Under the pieces are notes generated by a model. That model was not told the origin of the DNA, did not search any database, and was given only the letters and a program-made list of their open reading frames with translations. 64,000 nt of DNA from Massilia sp. PDC64. Its GTDB lineage: Bacteria; Pseudomonadota; Gammaproteobacteria; Burkholderiales; Burkholderiaceae_D. The stretch spans positions 62,001-126,000 of the forward strand of contig NZ_FMZS01000011.1 of NCBI RefSeq assembly GCF_900101265.1. The letters run 5' to 3'. Made by a program: the position numbers and the translations under genes. How positions within the stretch are numbered: the stretch's first letter is position 1; every line of letters starts with the position of its first letter. Shown here in pieces: positions 1 to 7,224 of the stretch.

Positions 1-252
1 GACGCGGAAGTGCGGAAAACTGCCGCTGATCCAGGTCAGGACCTGGTACGCCTGGGCATGCGCGCTGCGGGCGGCTGCGGACAGCTCCGCAGCGGCGCGC
101 ATGTTGGCCGCCCGGCGCTGCACGATGCTGTCGAGCGAGTCATTCTGGCGTACCATCGCGTAATAGCTGCCGCAGGACAGCAGCACGAGCAGCACCAGCA
201 CGACGCCGGGCGCCAGCAGCAGCTTGGGACCGATGCGCAGACGGGCCAGCAT
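1..252 (-). CDS. Methyl-accepting chemotaxis-type protein, N-terminal fragment
   Basis: Only the first 84 residues lie in the window; the reading frame runs off the left edge with no stop. The start MLARLRIGPK is followed by one strong hydrophobic helix (about residues 8-26) and then an Ala/Arg-rich helical stretch with the heptad look of the periplasmic helical bundle of chemoreceptors. That order (short basic N-terminus, membrane helix, helical ligand-binding region) is typical of methyl-accepting chemotaxis proteins. The signalling domain is not visible, so a histidine kinase with a similar N-terminus cannot be excluded. ATG at 252 is the first in-frame start. Confidence 0.55.
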   Translation of the reverse strand, partial: MLARLRIGPKLLLAPGVVLVLLVLLSCGSYYAMVRQNDSLDSIVQRRAANMRAAAELSAAARSAHAQAYQVLTWISGSFPHFRV

Positions 253-409
253 GTCAGCAGGCCGTCCGATGAAGGGGGTCGAGGGGGAAAAATCGTGTCA
301 TGGTCTCCTCCTGGCTGAGCCGTATTTCCGGCGTGCATTAAATGAATGTACGCCGTCCGGGAGGTTGACCATTGTCTTGGGTCAAGCCCGCCACTGTGAG
401 AGGAACTGG

Positions 410-736
410 ATGAGACGTAAGAGCGTGGGCGCGTTGCTGTCGGCCCTGGTGTTTCCCGGCGTGGGCCAGTACTACCTGGGGCGGCGTACGCGCGCCCTGC
501 TGTTCCTGGTGCCGGCGCTAGTCGCCGCGATCCTGTATTTCAATTTCGCGCTGGACCAGGCGAACACGGTCGCGGACCAGCTGTTGAGCGGGAAGATGGC
601 GGCGGATCCGGCCGCGATCGAGGCGCAGCTGGCAGGCGCGCCCACGCCCTTCAGCGTGACCCTGGCCGGCATCGTGTTCGCCGTGTGCTACGTGGGGAGT
701 ATCGTGGAAGCGTTGATCGCCAGGCCGGAGGCGTGA
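410..736 (+). CDS. Small integral membrane protein of unknown function
   Basis: Encodes 108 residues. The ATG at 410 follows a GAGAGG ribosome-binding site at good spacing, so it is preferred over the longer open frame upstream. An opening motif FPGVGQYYLG near residues 14-23 resembles the glycine-rich loop of small TM2/DUF6677-like proteins. Hydrophobic helices are visible at about 10-22, 27-45 and 80-100, with a polar segment between the second and third. It is convergent with prfC, whose stop is 18 bases away. No enzymatic motif is seen; function unknown. Confidence 0.7.
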   Translation: MRRKSVGALLSALVFPGVGQYYLGRRTRALLFLVPALVAAILYFNFALDQANTVADQLLSGKMAADPAAIEAQLAGAPTPFSVTLAGIVFAVCYVGSIVEALIARPEA

Positions 737-754
737 CGATCAACGCGGACTGCA

Positions 755-2413
755 TCAGTCCAGCTTCGCGGCGTGTTCGCGCGTCGCGTGGAACTGCAGC
801 TTCGGCCAACGTTCCTGCGTGAGGCGCAGGTTGACGCCGGACGTGGCCAGGTAGGCCATGTTGCCGGCCGCATCGTAGGCGACGTTGTGCGCCAGCTGCG
901 TCTCGAAGTCGGACAAGGCCTTCTTGTCGTCGCTCGACACCCAGCGCGCGCTGCTGATGCTCGCGCCCTCGAACACGGCGTCGACGCCGTATTCGTTGAG
1001 CAGGCGGCTCGCCACGACTTCGAACTGCAGCACGCCGACGGCGCCGAGAATCAGGTCGCTGCCCATGACCGGCTTGAACACCTGCACGGCGCCCTCTTCG
1101 CCCAGCTGCTGCAGGCCTTTATGGAGCTGCTTGGTCTTGAGCGGATTGCGGATGCGCACCGTGCGGAACAGTTCCGGCGCGAAGTACGGGATGCCCGTGA
1201 ACGTCAGCATCTCGCCTTCCGAGAAGCTGTCGCCGATCTGCATGTTGCCGTGGTTCGGCAGGCCGATGATGTCGCCCGCGTAGGCCTCCTCGACCTGTTC
1301 GCGGCTCGACGCCATGAACGTCACGACGGACGACAGTTTCACTTCGCGGCCCAGGCGCAGGTGCTTGACCTTCATGCCCTTCTCGAAACGTCCCGAGCAC
1401 ACGCGCAGGAACGCGATGCGGTCGCGGTGCGCCGGGTCCATGTTGGCCTGGATCTTGAAGACGAAGCCGGAGAACGCCTGTTCGTCCGGACGCACGGCGC
1501 GCACGGTCGCATCGCGCTCGCGCGGGGCCGGGGCCCATTCGACGAGGGCCGACAGGATCTCGCGCACGCCGAAGTTGTTGATGGCGGAGCCGAAGAACAC
1601 GGGCGTCTGCACGCCGGACAGGAAGCGCTGCAGGTCGAACGGATGCGAGGCACCGTGCACCAGCTCCACTTCCATCTTGAGCTGTTCCATCTCGAGCGGG
1701 AACATCTCCGTCAGGCGCGGGTTGTCGATGCCCTTGATGATCTCGTAGGCGCCGTCGGCCTTTTCCTCGCCCGCCTTGAACAGCATGACTTCGTCGTTCA
1801 GCAGGTGGTATACGCCGCGGAAGTTCTTGCCCATGCCGATCGGCCAGGTCACCGGCGCGCATTCGATCTTCAGCACCGATTCCACTTCGTCGAGCAGCTC
1901 GAGCGGATCGCGCGTCTCGCGGTCGAGCTTGTTCATGAAGGTGACGATCGGCGTGTCGCGCATGCGGCAGACGTCCAGCAGCTTGATCGTCTGCTCCTCC
2001 ACGCCCTTGGCCGCGTCGATCACCATCAGCGCCGAGTCGACGGCCGTCAGCACACGGTACGTGTCTTCCGAAAAGTCCTGGTGGCCCGGGGTGTCGAGCA
2101 GGTTGATGACGTGGTCGCGGAACTCGAACTGCATCACCGACGACGCGACCGAGATGCCGCGCTGCTTCTCGATGTCCATCCAGTCCGACGTCGCATGGCG
2201 GCCGCTCTTGCGGCCCTTGACGGTACCCGCGAGCTGGATCGCGCCCGAGAACAGCAGCAGCTTCTCGGTCAGCGTCGTCTTGCCGGCGTCGGGGTGGGAA
2301 ATGATGCCGAAGGTGCGGCGGCGCGCGACTTCGCGCGCGATCGTGGCGGCGGGCTTGCTGGTTACCGCGGCCTCTTGGATCTCGGTGGTGATTGCGTCGG
2401 TTTCGTTGGACAT
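755..2413 (-). CDS. prfC: Peptide chain release factor 3
   Basis: RF3 is a translational GTPase that removes RF1/RF2 from the ribosome after termination. The 552-residue protein shows the GTPase signatures in order: SHPDAGKTT (G1), a GIS switch region in QRGISVAS, DTPGHQDF (G3) and NKLDR (G4). These are followed by the beta-barrel and C-terminal domains of the family. It carries about 20-25 extra residues before RRRTFGIISHPD compared with the E. coli protein, rich in Ala/Thr/Glu, probably a flexible tail. It stands alone, convergent with the small membrane protein gene, with about 430 bases of gene-free DNA upstream. Confidence 0.97.
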   Translation of the reverse strand: MSNETDAITTEIQEAAVTSKPAATIAREVARRRTFGIISHPDAGKTTLTEKLLLFSGAIQLAGTVKGRKSGRHATSDWMDIEKQRGISVASSVMQFEFRDHVINLLDTPGHQDFSEDTYRVLTAVDSALMVIDAAKGVEEQTIKLLDVCRMRDTPIVTFMNKLDRETRDPLELLDEVESVLKIECAPVTWPIGMGKNFRGVYHLLNDEVMLFKAGEEKADGAYEIIKGIDNPRLTEMFPLEMEQLKMEVELVHGASHPFDLQRFLSGVQTPVFFGSAINNFGVREILSALVEWAPAPRERDATVRAVRPDEQAFSGFVFKIQANMDPAHRDRIAFLRVCSGRFEKGMKVKHLRLGREVKLSSVVTFMASSREQVEEAYAGDIIGLPNHGNMQIGDSFSEGEMLTFTGIPYFAPELFRTVRIRNPLKTKQLHKGLQQLGEEGAVQVFKPVMGSDLILGAVGVLQFEVVASRLLNEYGVDAVFEGASISSARWVSSDDKKALSDFETQLAHNVAYDAAGNMAYLATSGVNLRLTQERWPKLQFHATREHAAKLD

Positions 2414-2845
2414 GATCTCGCCGTTGGGGCGCTTGCAAAACTCTCGATTTTACCGGGTCCAGCGTACCTTGTGTGAACCAATTCCTGTCGCACCGGAAGC
2501 CCGCCGTGTAGGAGCAGTCGGGGGCCGGATGTGACCGGCGGCAAGTTTAGCGGCCCCGACCGGCATATGGATGTGGCCGAAAAAACAAAATGCGCCGAAA
2601 ACGGCTGGGCATCGAAACGTTTTAATGCCCCAAAACCATTGTTGAAGTTACAAAAAAAGCCCTCTACTGAAAGTTTCTCTCTAGTAGGACTGGGCTTACA
2701 TAACATCATGCATAGAGCCTACATGGGGGCGACAGCTAGTCTTATGTTCGGCAAGAGACTATGGCATTAATGTACACACATCGCGATGAGGAAACCCATC
2801 CAAGCAATCGCCCCAGTGATGTATGTCAGAGATAACGAGGACAAT
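2414..2845. other. Long gene-free region between prfC and the CRP-type gene
   Basis: About 430 bases with no convincing coding frame; the 79-codon open frame inside it lacks a plausible start context and protein character. The part after 2570 is clearly more AT-rich than the surrounding genes, as expected of promoters for the two divergent genes. It also holds a hairpin plus T-run that would act only on the minus strand (listed separately). Confidence 0.5.
2652..2696 (-). terminator. Hairpin with T-run, read leftward; no gene assigned upstream
   Basis: Read on the minus strand, AGCCC, an unpaired stretch, CTACT, a 14-base loop, AGTAG and GGGCT form a two-part stem, followed directly by seven T residues. 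This is the shape of an intrinsic terminator, with a 4x1 internal loop that weakens it. No leftward gene lies just upstream; the next DNA is the divergent CRP-type gene. It could end a small RNA or block antisense transcription into prfC. Confidence 0.45.
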
Positions 2846-3661
2846 ATGAATAACGCCCAACTCGGTAACGCCGCCCAGAAAAAGGCGCAATCGGTGAATC
2901 AGATCCCCTCGACCAGCGAAGAAATCAAACTGGCCGCACGCCCGGTTGTCAGCTACAGCGGCACCCAACAAAACGAGTTGCTCGCGGCCCTGCCGCGCCA
3001 AGACCTGGAAACCCTGTTCGAGCACCTGGAACTGGTTCCGCTGCCCTTCGGCAAGGAACTGTTCGAATACGGCAGCAAGCTGGAATACGTGTACTTCCCC
3101 ACTACCGCCATCGTCTCCCTCCTATACGTGATGGAAGACGGCGCGACGACGGAAATCGCCGTCGTCGGCCATGAAGGTGCCGTCGGTGTGTCGCTGTTCA
3201 TGGGCGAGCGCGCCACGTGCAGCGCCGTCGTCCAGAGCGCCGGCTACGGCTACCGCCTGAAGACCCAATACCTGCGCGACGCCTTCAACAAGGGCGGCGC
3301 CCTGCCCCAGCTCCTGATGCGCTACACGAACGCGCTGTTCGCCCAGATGGCCCAGAACGCCGTCGGCGGCCGCCACAGCTCGATCGAACAAAAGCTGTGC
3401 CGCTGGCTGCTGGACCGCCTGGACCGTTCGCCGAGCAATGAACTGAAAGTTACCCAGGAACTCATCTCGATCATGCTGGGCGTGCGCCGCGAAAGCATCA
3501 CGGCCGCTGCCGGCAAGCTGCAGGACGAGGGCCTGATCCAGTACCGCCGCGGCAACATTACCGTGCTGAACCGCCAGGGCCTGGAAGACTACGCGGGCGA
3601 GTGCTACAAGGTCGCTAAAAGCGAGTATGACCGTCTGCTGATGGACGTGTCGCGCGCATGA
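2846..3661 (+). CDS. CRP/FNR-family transcriptional regulator
   Basis: Encodes 271 residues. A GAGG ribosome-binding site five bases upstream selects the ATG at 2846 rather than the one 60 bases earlier. Residues about 40-160 form a cyclic-nucleotide-binding-like beta barrel (PLPFGKELFEYG, YVYFPTTAIVSLL, VVGHEGAVGVSLFMG). The C-terminal winged helix follows at about 185-250 (VTQELISIMLGVRRESITAAAGKL). The four-cysteine cluster of FNR is absent and the cAMP-contact motif is not recognisable, so the signal is unknown. The last 47 bases overlap the 3' end of the convergent histidine kinase gene, and the pair with the kinase and response regulator may form one regulatory neighbourhood. Confidence 0.88.
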   Translation: MNNAQLGNAAQKKAQSVNQIPSTSEEIKLAARPVVSYSGTQQNELLAALPRQDLETLFEHLELVPLPFGKELFEYGSKLEYVYFPTTAIVSLLYVMEDGATTEIAVVGHEGAVGVSLFMGERATCSAVVQSAGYGYRLKTQYLRDAFNKGGALPQLLMRYTNALFAQMAQNAVGGRHSSIEQKLCRWLLDRLDRSPSNELKVTQELISIMLGVRRESITAAAGKLQDEGLIQYRRGNITVLNRQGLEDYAGECYKVAKSEYDRLLMDVSRA

Positions 3662-5237
3662 GCGGTACCGCGTCCCGCCCCGCCGTCGCCACCGGCGACT
3701 GGGCCTGGGCAGCACGCAGTTGAGTATGTAATTGATGTTCGGCCAGTTCGGCCGCTTCCGGTCGGGTTTCGACGGCCGGATCGCCCGACGGCGCCACGGC
3801 CAGCGCCGAGATATCGAGGGCACCGCCTGACGCGGTCCCGCCAGCCTCGGCGCCCGGCACCACCACCGGCACGATGGCGTGGACAGTGGTTCCGATCCCG
3901 TTCACGCCGCGGTCCACCCGCAACGTCCCTCCCAGCAGCAACGCCCGTTCGCGCATCCCCAGCAGGCCATGCGACTTCGGACGGCGCATCGCATCCGGCG
4001 GAATCCCGACACCATCGTCGCTGACTTCGAGCGTGTAGGCCTCGCCTTCGCGCGCGAGGTGCACGACGACGTGGCGCGCCTGTGCGTACTTCGCGACATT
4101 GTTCAGCGATTCCTGCGCGATCCGGAACAGCGCGATCGACTGCGCGGAACCGGCGCTGTCGATATCGCCCTCGATGAGGGCCTCGCAATCGACGCCCGTC
4201 GTGCGGCCGAAGTCTTCGCAATAACTCTGCAGGGCCGCGGACAGGCCGAGGTTGTCCAGCAGGCTCGGACGCAGGTCTTCCACGATGCGGCGCTTCAGCT
4301 CCACCGTTTCGACGAGCACGGCGCGGGCGCGGCCCAGGGTTTCCGCCTGCTCCGGGTGCGTCGTCTTGAGCTGGTCGCCGACCGACGCCAGGTGCATGCC
4401 GATGGCCGTCAGGTTGGCGCCCATCTCGTCGTGCAGTTCGCGCGCCAGTTTCGCCTTCTCTTCTTCCGACACGCGGATCAGGTGGCGCGACAGGATGGAC
4501 AATTGCTCCGTGCGTTCCGCCACGAGCGATTCGAGATGGTCATTGGTTTGCTGCAGTGCCCGCTCGGCATTCAGGCGTGCGCGGAAGCTGCGGCGGATCA
4601 GGTTGTAGAACAGGACCAGCGTGACGAGCGCCGCTACGTTGATGCCGAGACCGCGCAGCGCGGCCAGGCGATAGCGGTCGTAGAACACGGCGCTGCGGGC
4701 CGCGAGCGTTTCGTTCTGTTCGCCCGTCATGATCACCACCTGCAGGCGGATCTCGTCCATGTGGGTCTTGTCTTCCTGTGTCTGCGAGATGGCGACGATG
4801 TCGGAGAGGCCGCCGTGGCGATAGACTTCCAGGCCCTGGTTCATCAGGTTGATGCGGCGGACGACGAGGTTTTGCAGCTGGGCGAGGTTCTTCAGCTGGG
4901 ATGGATTGTCGGCCAGCAGCGTCTTGAGGCTGTTGAACTGGCCATCCAGTTCACGTTCGGCCGTGCGCAGTGGGCCCAGGTAGGTATCGGAACCGGAGAG
5001 GTAATAGCCGCGCAGACCGCTTTCCGCATCGGTCACGAGGAGGTTCAGGTATTGCAGTTTGGCCGTCACACGATCGGCCTGCGCCTGACGCGCGTTGGCA
5101 GTCTTGAGCCCGTCCAGGTTGCGGACCAGGCTCACGCCGTTGAGGACCAGGATCAGGACGCACACGACACACAGCAGGGTCTGGTACAACGGAAGGCTGC
5201 GAACCGGCCTGAACTTGGGGTCGGTGGTGAAAAACAT
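3615..5237 (-). CDS. CHASE3-domain sensor histidine kinase, NarX/DegS type
   Basis: The 540-residue membrane kinase has a first transmembrane helix at about 18-38, a periplasmic all-helical region with the CHASE3 hallmark AESGLRGYYLSG near 72-83, and a second membrane helix near 195-215. It then shows the HisKA_3 box LARELHDEMGANL, whose His is the predicted phosphorylation site. The ATPase domain follows with an N-box (AQESLNNVAKYA), DDGVGI and GLLGMRERA. The last 110 residues are low-complexity Ala/Pro/Glu without a domain. Its stop lies inside the convergent CRP-type gene. The likely partner is the NarL-type regulator encoded 206 bases upstream on the same strand. The stimulus is unknown. 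Confidence 0.92.
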   Translation of the reverse strand: MFFTTDPKFRPVRSLPLYQTLLCVVCVLILVLNGVSLVRNLDGLKTANARQAQADRVTAKLQYLNLLVTDAESGLRGYYLSGSDTYLGPLRTAERELDGQFNSLKTLLADNPSQLKNLAQLQNLVVRRINLMNQGLEVYRHGGLSDIVAISQTQEDKTHMDEIRLQVVIMTGEQNETLAARSAVFYDRYRLAALRGLGINVAALVTLVLFYNLIRRSFRARLNAERALQQTNDHLESLVAERTEQLSILSRHLIRVSEEEKAKLARELHDEMGANLTAIGMHLASVGDQLKTTHPEQAETLGRARAVLVETVELKRRIVEDLRPSLLDNLGLSAALQSYCEDFGRTTGVDCEALIEGDIDSAGSAQSIALFRIAQESLNNVAKYAQARHVVVHLAREGEAYTLEVSDDGVGIPPDAMRRPKSHGLLGMRERALLLGGTLRVDRGVNGIGTTVHAIVPVVVPGAEAGGTASGGALDISALAVAPSGDPAVETRPEAAELAEHQLHTQLRAAQAQSPVATAGRDAVPLMRATRPSADGHTRF

Positions 5238-5443
5238 CCTCTGTCGTTCCTTTCGCAGCTTGGCCTGTCCCAGTCATTATAGACCGGGAAAAGTTGCCGT
5301 GGAGCTCGATTCGGGTGCGCGGACGAGGAAATGTAGCGCGGTGACGACGCGCAATTAACAATTCTGCTAAGCAAATTCCTAATTTGCCAAGACAGTTGCA
5401 CGCGCGAAAGACAGCCGTACAGCTGTCTTCCGGCCTGCCCCGC

Positions 5444-6076
5444 TCAGTCGAGCAGGTTGTTTTTCATGGCGTAATACGTCAGGTCGCTGTTCGACTGCAG
5501 ACCCATCTTTTCCATGATGCGAGTACGGTAGGTCGACACGGTCTTGATCGACAAGGACAGCGCATTGCCGATGTCGGACACGGTCGCACCCTTGGCCAGG
5601 CGGAGGAACACCTGGAATTCGCGGTCCGACAATTCCGTATGCAGCGCGGTGTTCGGATCGCGATCGAAACTCTGGGCCAGCAATTCGCCGACCTGCGAGC
5701 TGACGTAACGGCGCCCCTGGTACACGGTACGGACGGCCGTCTTCAGTTCGTCCGCGTCGCATTCCTTGTTCAGGTAGCCGTTGGCGCCCATCTTGAACAG
5801 GTTCAGGGCGTACTGCTGGGCAGGATAGCCCGACAGGATCAGGACCGGCAAATTGGGCTGGCCCTGTCGAATGGTGCGCAGGATATCGATGCCGCTCTGG
5901 TCCGGCATGGCAATGTCCAGCAGCAGCACGTCGCAGATCTCACGGCGTGCGATATCGAGGGCTTCGCGTCCTGTCGCGCCTTCGGCCACGACTTCGAACT
6001 CGCCCGACGACGAAAAAATCTGTTTGAAACCTGCTCGAACTATCTGGTGATCGTCACAAATGGCAACGCGTATCAT
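5444..6076 (-). CDS. NarL/FixJ-family response regulator
   Basis: Encodes 210 residues. The receiver domain (1-120) has the acidic pair in CDDHQ, the phospho-acceptor Asp in LLLDIAMPD, the conserved Ser in LILSGYP and the Lys in LNKECDADEL. The LuxR-type helix-turn-helix covers about 145-205 (LSDREFQVFLRLAKGATVSD, then SIKTVSTYRTRIMEKMGL). It precedes the histidine kinase gene in transcription order, and HisKA_3 kinases usually pair with this regulator type, so the two are taken as a two-component system. Target genes are unknown. Confidence 0.93.
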   Translation of the reverse strand: MIRVAICDDHQIVRAGFKQIFSSSGEFEVVAEGATGREALDIARREICDVLLLDIAMPDQSGIDILRTIRQGQPNLPVLILSGYPAQQYALNLFKMGANGYLNKECDADELKTAVRTVYQGRRYVSSQVGELLAQSFDRDPNTALHTELSDREFQVFLRLAKGATVSDIGNALSLSIKTVSTYRTRIMEKMGLQSNSDLTYYAMKNNLLD

Positions 6077-6255
6077 TGTCTTCCCTTAAGTTTTCCCGAT
6101 ACAGGAAAGAGCCGAGGCTGGCCCCTCACGCCTCCGGTCAGGTCATGCGTTTGAGTCAGCAAACTGCAAGTGACATTTTAGCACCTCCGGGGTGCAGAAC
6201 AACAGGCGCGCACGCCTGAGCTGGCTGCGTCGCCCGCCGCGCCCTCGGCGGGGCT

Positions 6256-6666
6256 TCAGACTGCCGGCGAACCGTGCTTGAGCAATGCGAGGATGGCGTG
6301 CAGCTCGGCACGCAAAACTTCCGGCTCGATGGTCGGCACGGCCGGTGCTGGTGATGGCGGTTCCGGCAACGCCTCGACGTCGAGCTGGCTGCGCCCATCC
6401 AGGCGGTTGCGTGCACCGCTGATGGTGAAGCCCTGCTCGTACAGCAGTTCGCGGATACGCCGGATCAGCAGCACTTCGTGGTGCTGGTAATAACGACGGT
6501 TTCCACGGCGTTTGACCGGTTTAAGCTGGGTGAATTCCTGCTCCCAGTAGCGGAGCACATGCGGCTTGACCCCGCACAATTCGCTGACTTCGCCAATCGT
6601 GAAATAGCGCTTGGCCGGAATCGGCGGCAGCACGGTCGGTTCCATCTTGTTCGGTCGGTCGTTCAT
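6256..6666 (-). CDS. MerR-family regulator downstream of ihfA
   Basis: Encodes 136 residues. An N-terminal winged helix-turn-helix (about 18-85: YFTIGEVSELCGVKPHVLRYWE, then GNRRYYQHHEVLLIRRIRELL) has the standard MerR helix and wing residues. The C-terminal part is short and Pro/Glu-rich, with no Cys cluster for metal binding. A MerR gene after pheT-ihfA is a recurrent arrangement in proteobacteria. It starts 23 bases after the ihfA stop and is probably co-transcribed with it. The ligand is unknown. Confidence 0.9.
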   Translation of the reverse strand: MNDRPNKMEPTVLPPIPAKRYFTIGEVSELCGVKPHVLRYWEQEFTQLKPVKRRGNRRYYQHHEVLLIRRIRELLYEQGFTISGARNRLDGRSQLDVEALPEPPSPAPAVPTIEPEVLRAELHAILALLKHGSPAV

Positions 6667-6689
6667 CGCTTACGAGCCTAGCGGCTTTA

Positions 6690-7124
6690 TCAGGCTGCAC
6701 GCGCCAGGGAAGGATGATCGGGACCATCGGGACTGTCCGGATTACGCGGGCTACCCGGATTGGCCTCCTCGACCATGCCCTTCAGCTTCTGGCTGGCGTG
6801 AAACGTCACGACGCGGCGCGCCGTGATGGGGATCTCTTCCCCGGTTTTCGGATTGCGGCCGGGCCGCTGCGGCTTGTCGCGCAACTGGAAGTTGCCGAAG
6901 CCGGACAGCTTGACCGCTTCGCCGCGCTCGAGCGCATTGCGGATCTCGTCGAAGAACGTCTCGACCATGTCCTTGGCCTCGCGCTTGTTCAGACCGACCT
7001 GCTCGAACAGCAGTTCGGCCAGCTCCGCCTTGGTCAGGGTCGGCAACTCCTTTTCCGCTTCCTTCCGTACCCGGGCCACCTGCATCGCACGATGCAGATC
7101 GGCGGCCAGCGCTTCCTGGAGCAC
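6690..7124 (-). CDS. ihfA: Integration host factor alpha subunit
   Basis: IHF alpha pairs with IHF beta to bend DNA at specific sites in transcription, replication and recombination. The core LTKAELAELLFEQVGLNKREA, LSGFGNFQLRDK, the DNA-contact PGRNPKTGE and TARRVVTF are clear. The protein is longer than the usual 100-110 residues, with about 30 helical charged residues before the core and a Pro/Asp-rich tail. The GTG start at 7124 has no visible ribosome-binding site. An ATG at 7085 is also poorly served, and an upstream in-frame ATT at 7151 is preceded by AGGG, so the start is uncertain. It belongs to the pheS-pheT-ihfA operon. Confidence 0.93.
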   Translation of the reverse strand: MLQEALAADLHRAMQVARVRKEAEKELPTLTKAELAELLFEQVGLNKREAKDMVETFFDEIRNALERGEAVKLSGFGNFQLRDKPQRPGRNPKTGEEIPITARRVVTFHASQKLKGMVEEANPGSPRNPDSPDGPDHPSLARAA

Positions 7125-7177
7125 GGCGGAATCAACGTCGTTGTTGTTAATTTTAAAGCCCTACCTTGTTCTGGATG

Positions 7178-7205
7178 GGGGCTCGAAAACGCATTCCCGA
7201 GCCCC
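7178..7205 (-). other. Intercistronic hairpin between pheT and ihfA
   Basis: Perfect 8-base arms GGGGCTCG and CGAGCCCC with a 12-base loop lie between the pheT stop and the ihfA start. There is no T-run on either side, so it is not a classical terminator. It may be an RNA-processing or stability element that separates ihfA expression from the synthetase genes. Confidence 0.4.
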
Positions 7206-7224
7206 TGTTAGGCATTAGCCCTTA

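Noticed and set aside
2531..2770. 79-codon frame upstream of the CRP-type gene
   Set aside because: No ribosome-binding site, unusual composition for this genome, and it runs through a terminator-like hairpin.
6181..6195. GCACC/GGTGC hairpin after the MerR gene as operon terminator
   Set aside because: Stem of five pairs without a T-run; too weak to call.
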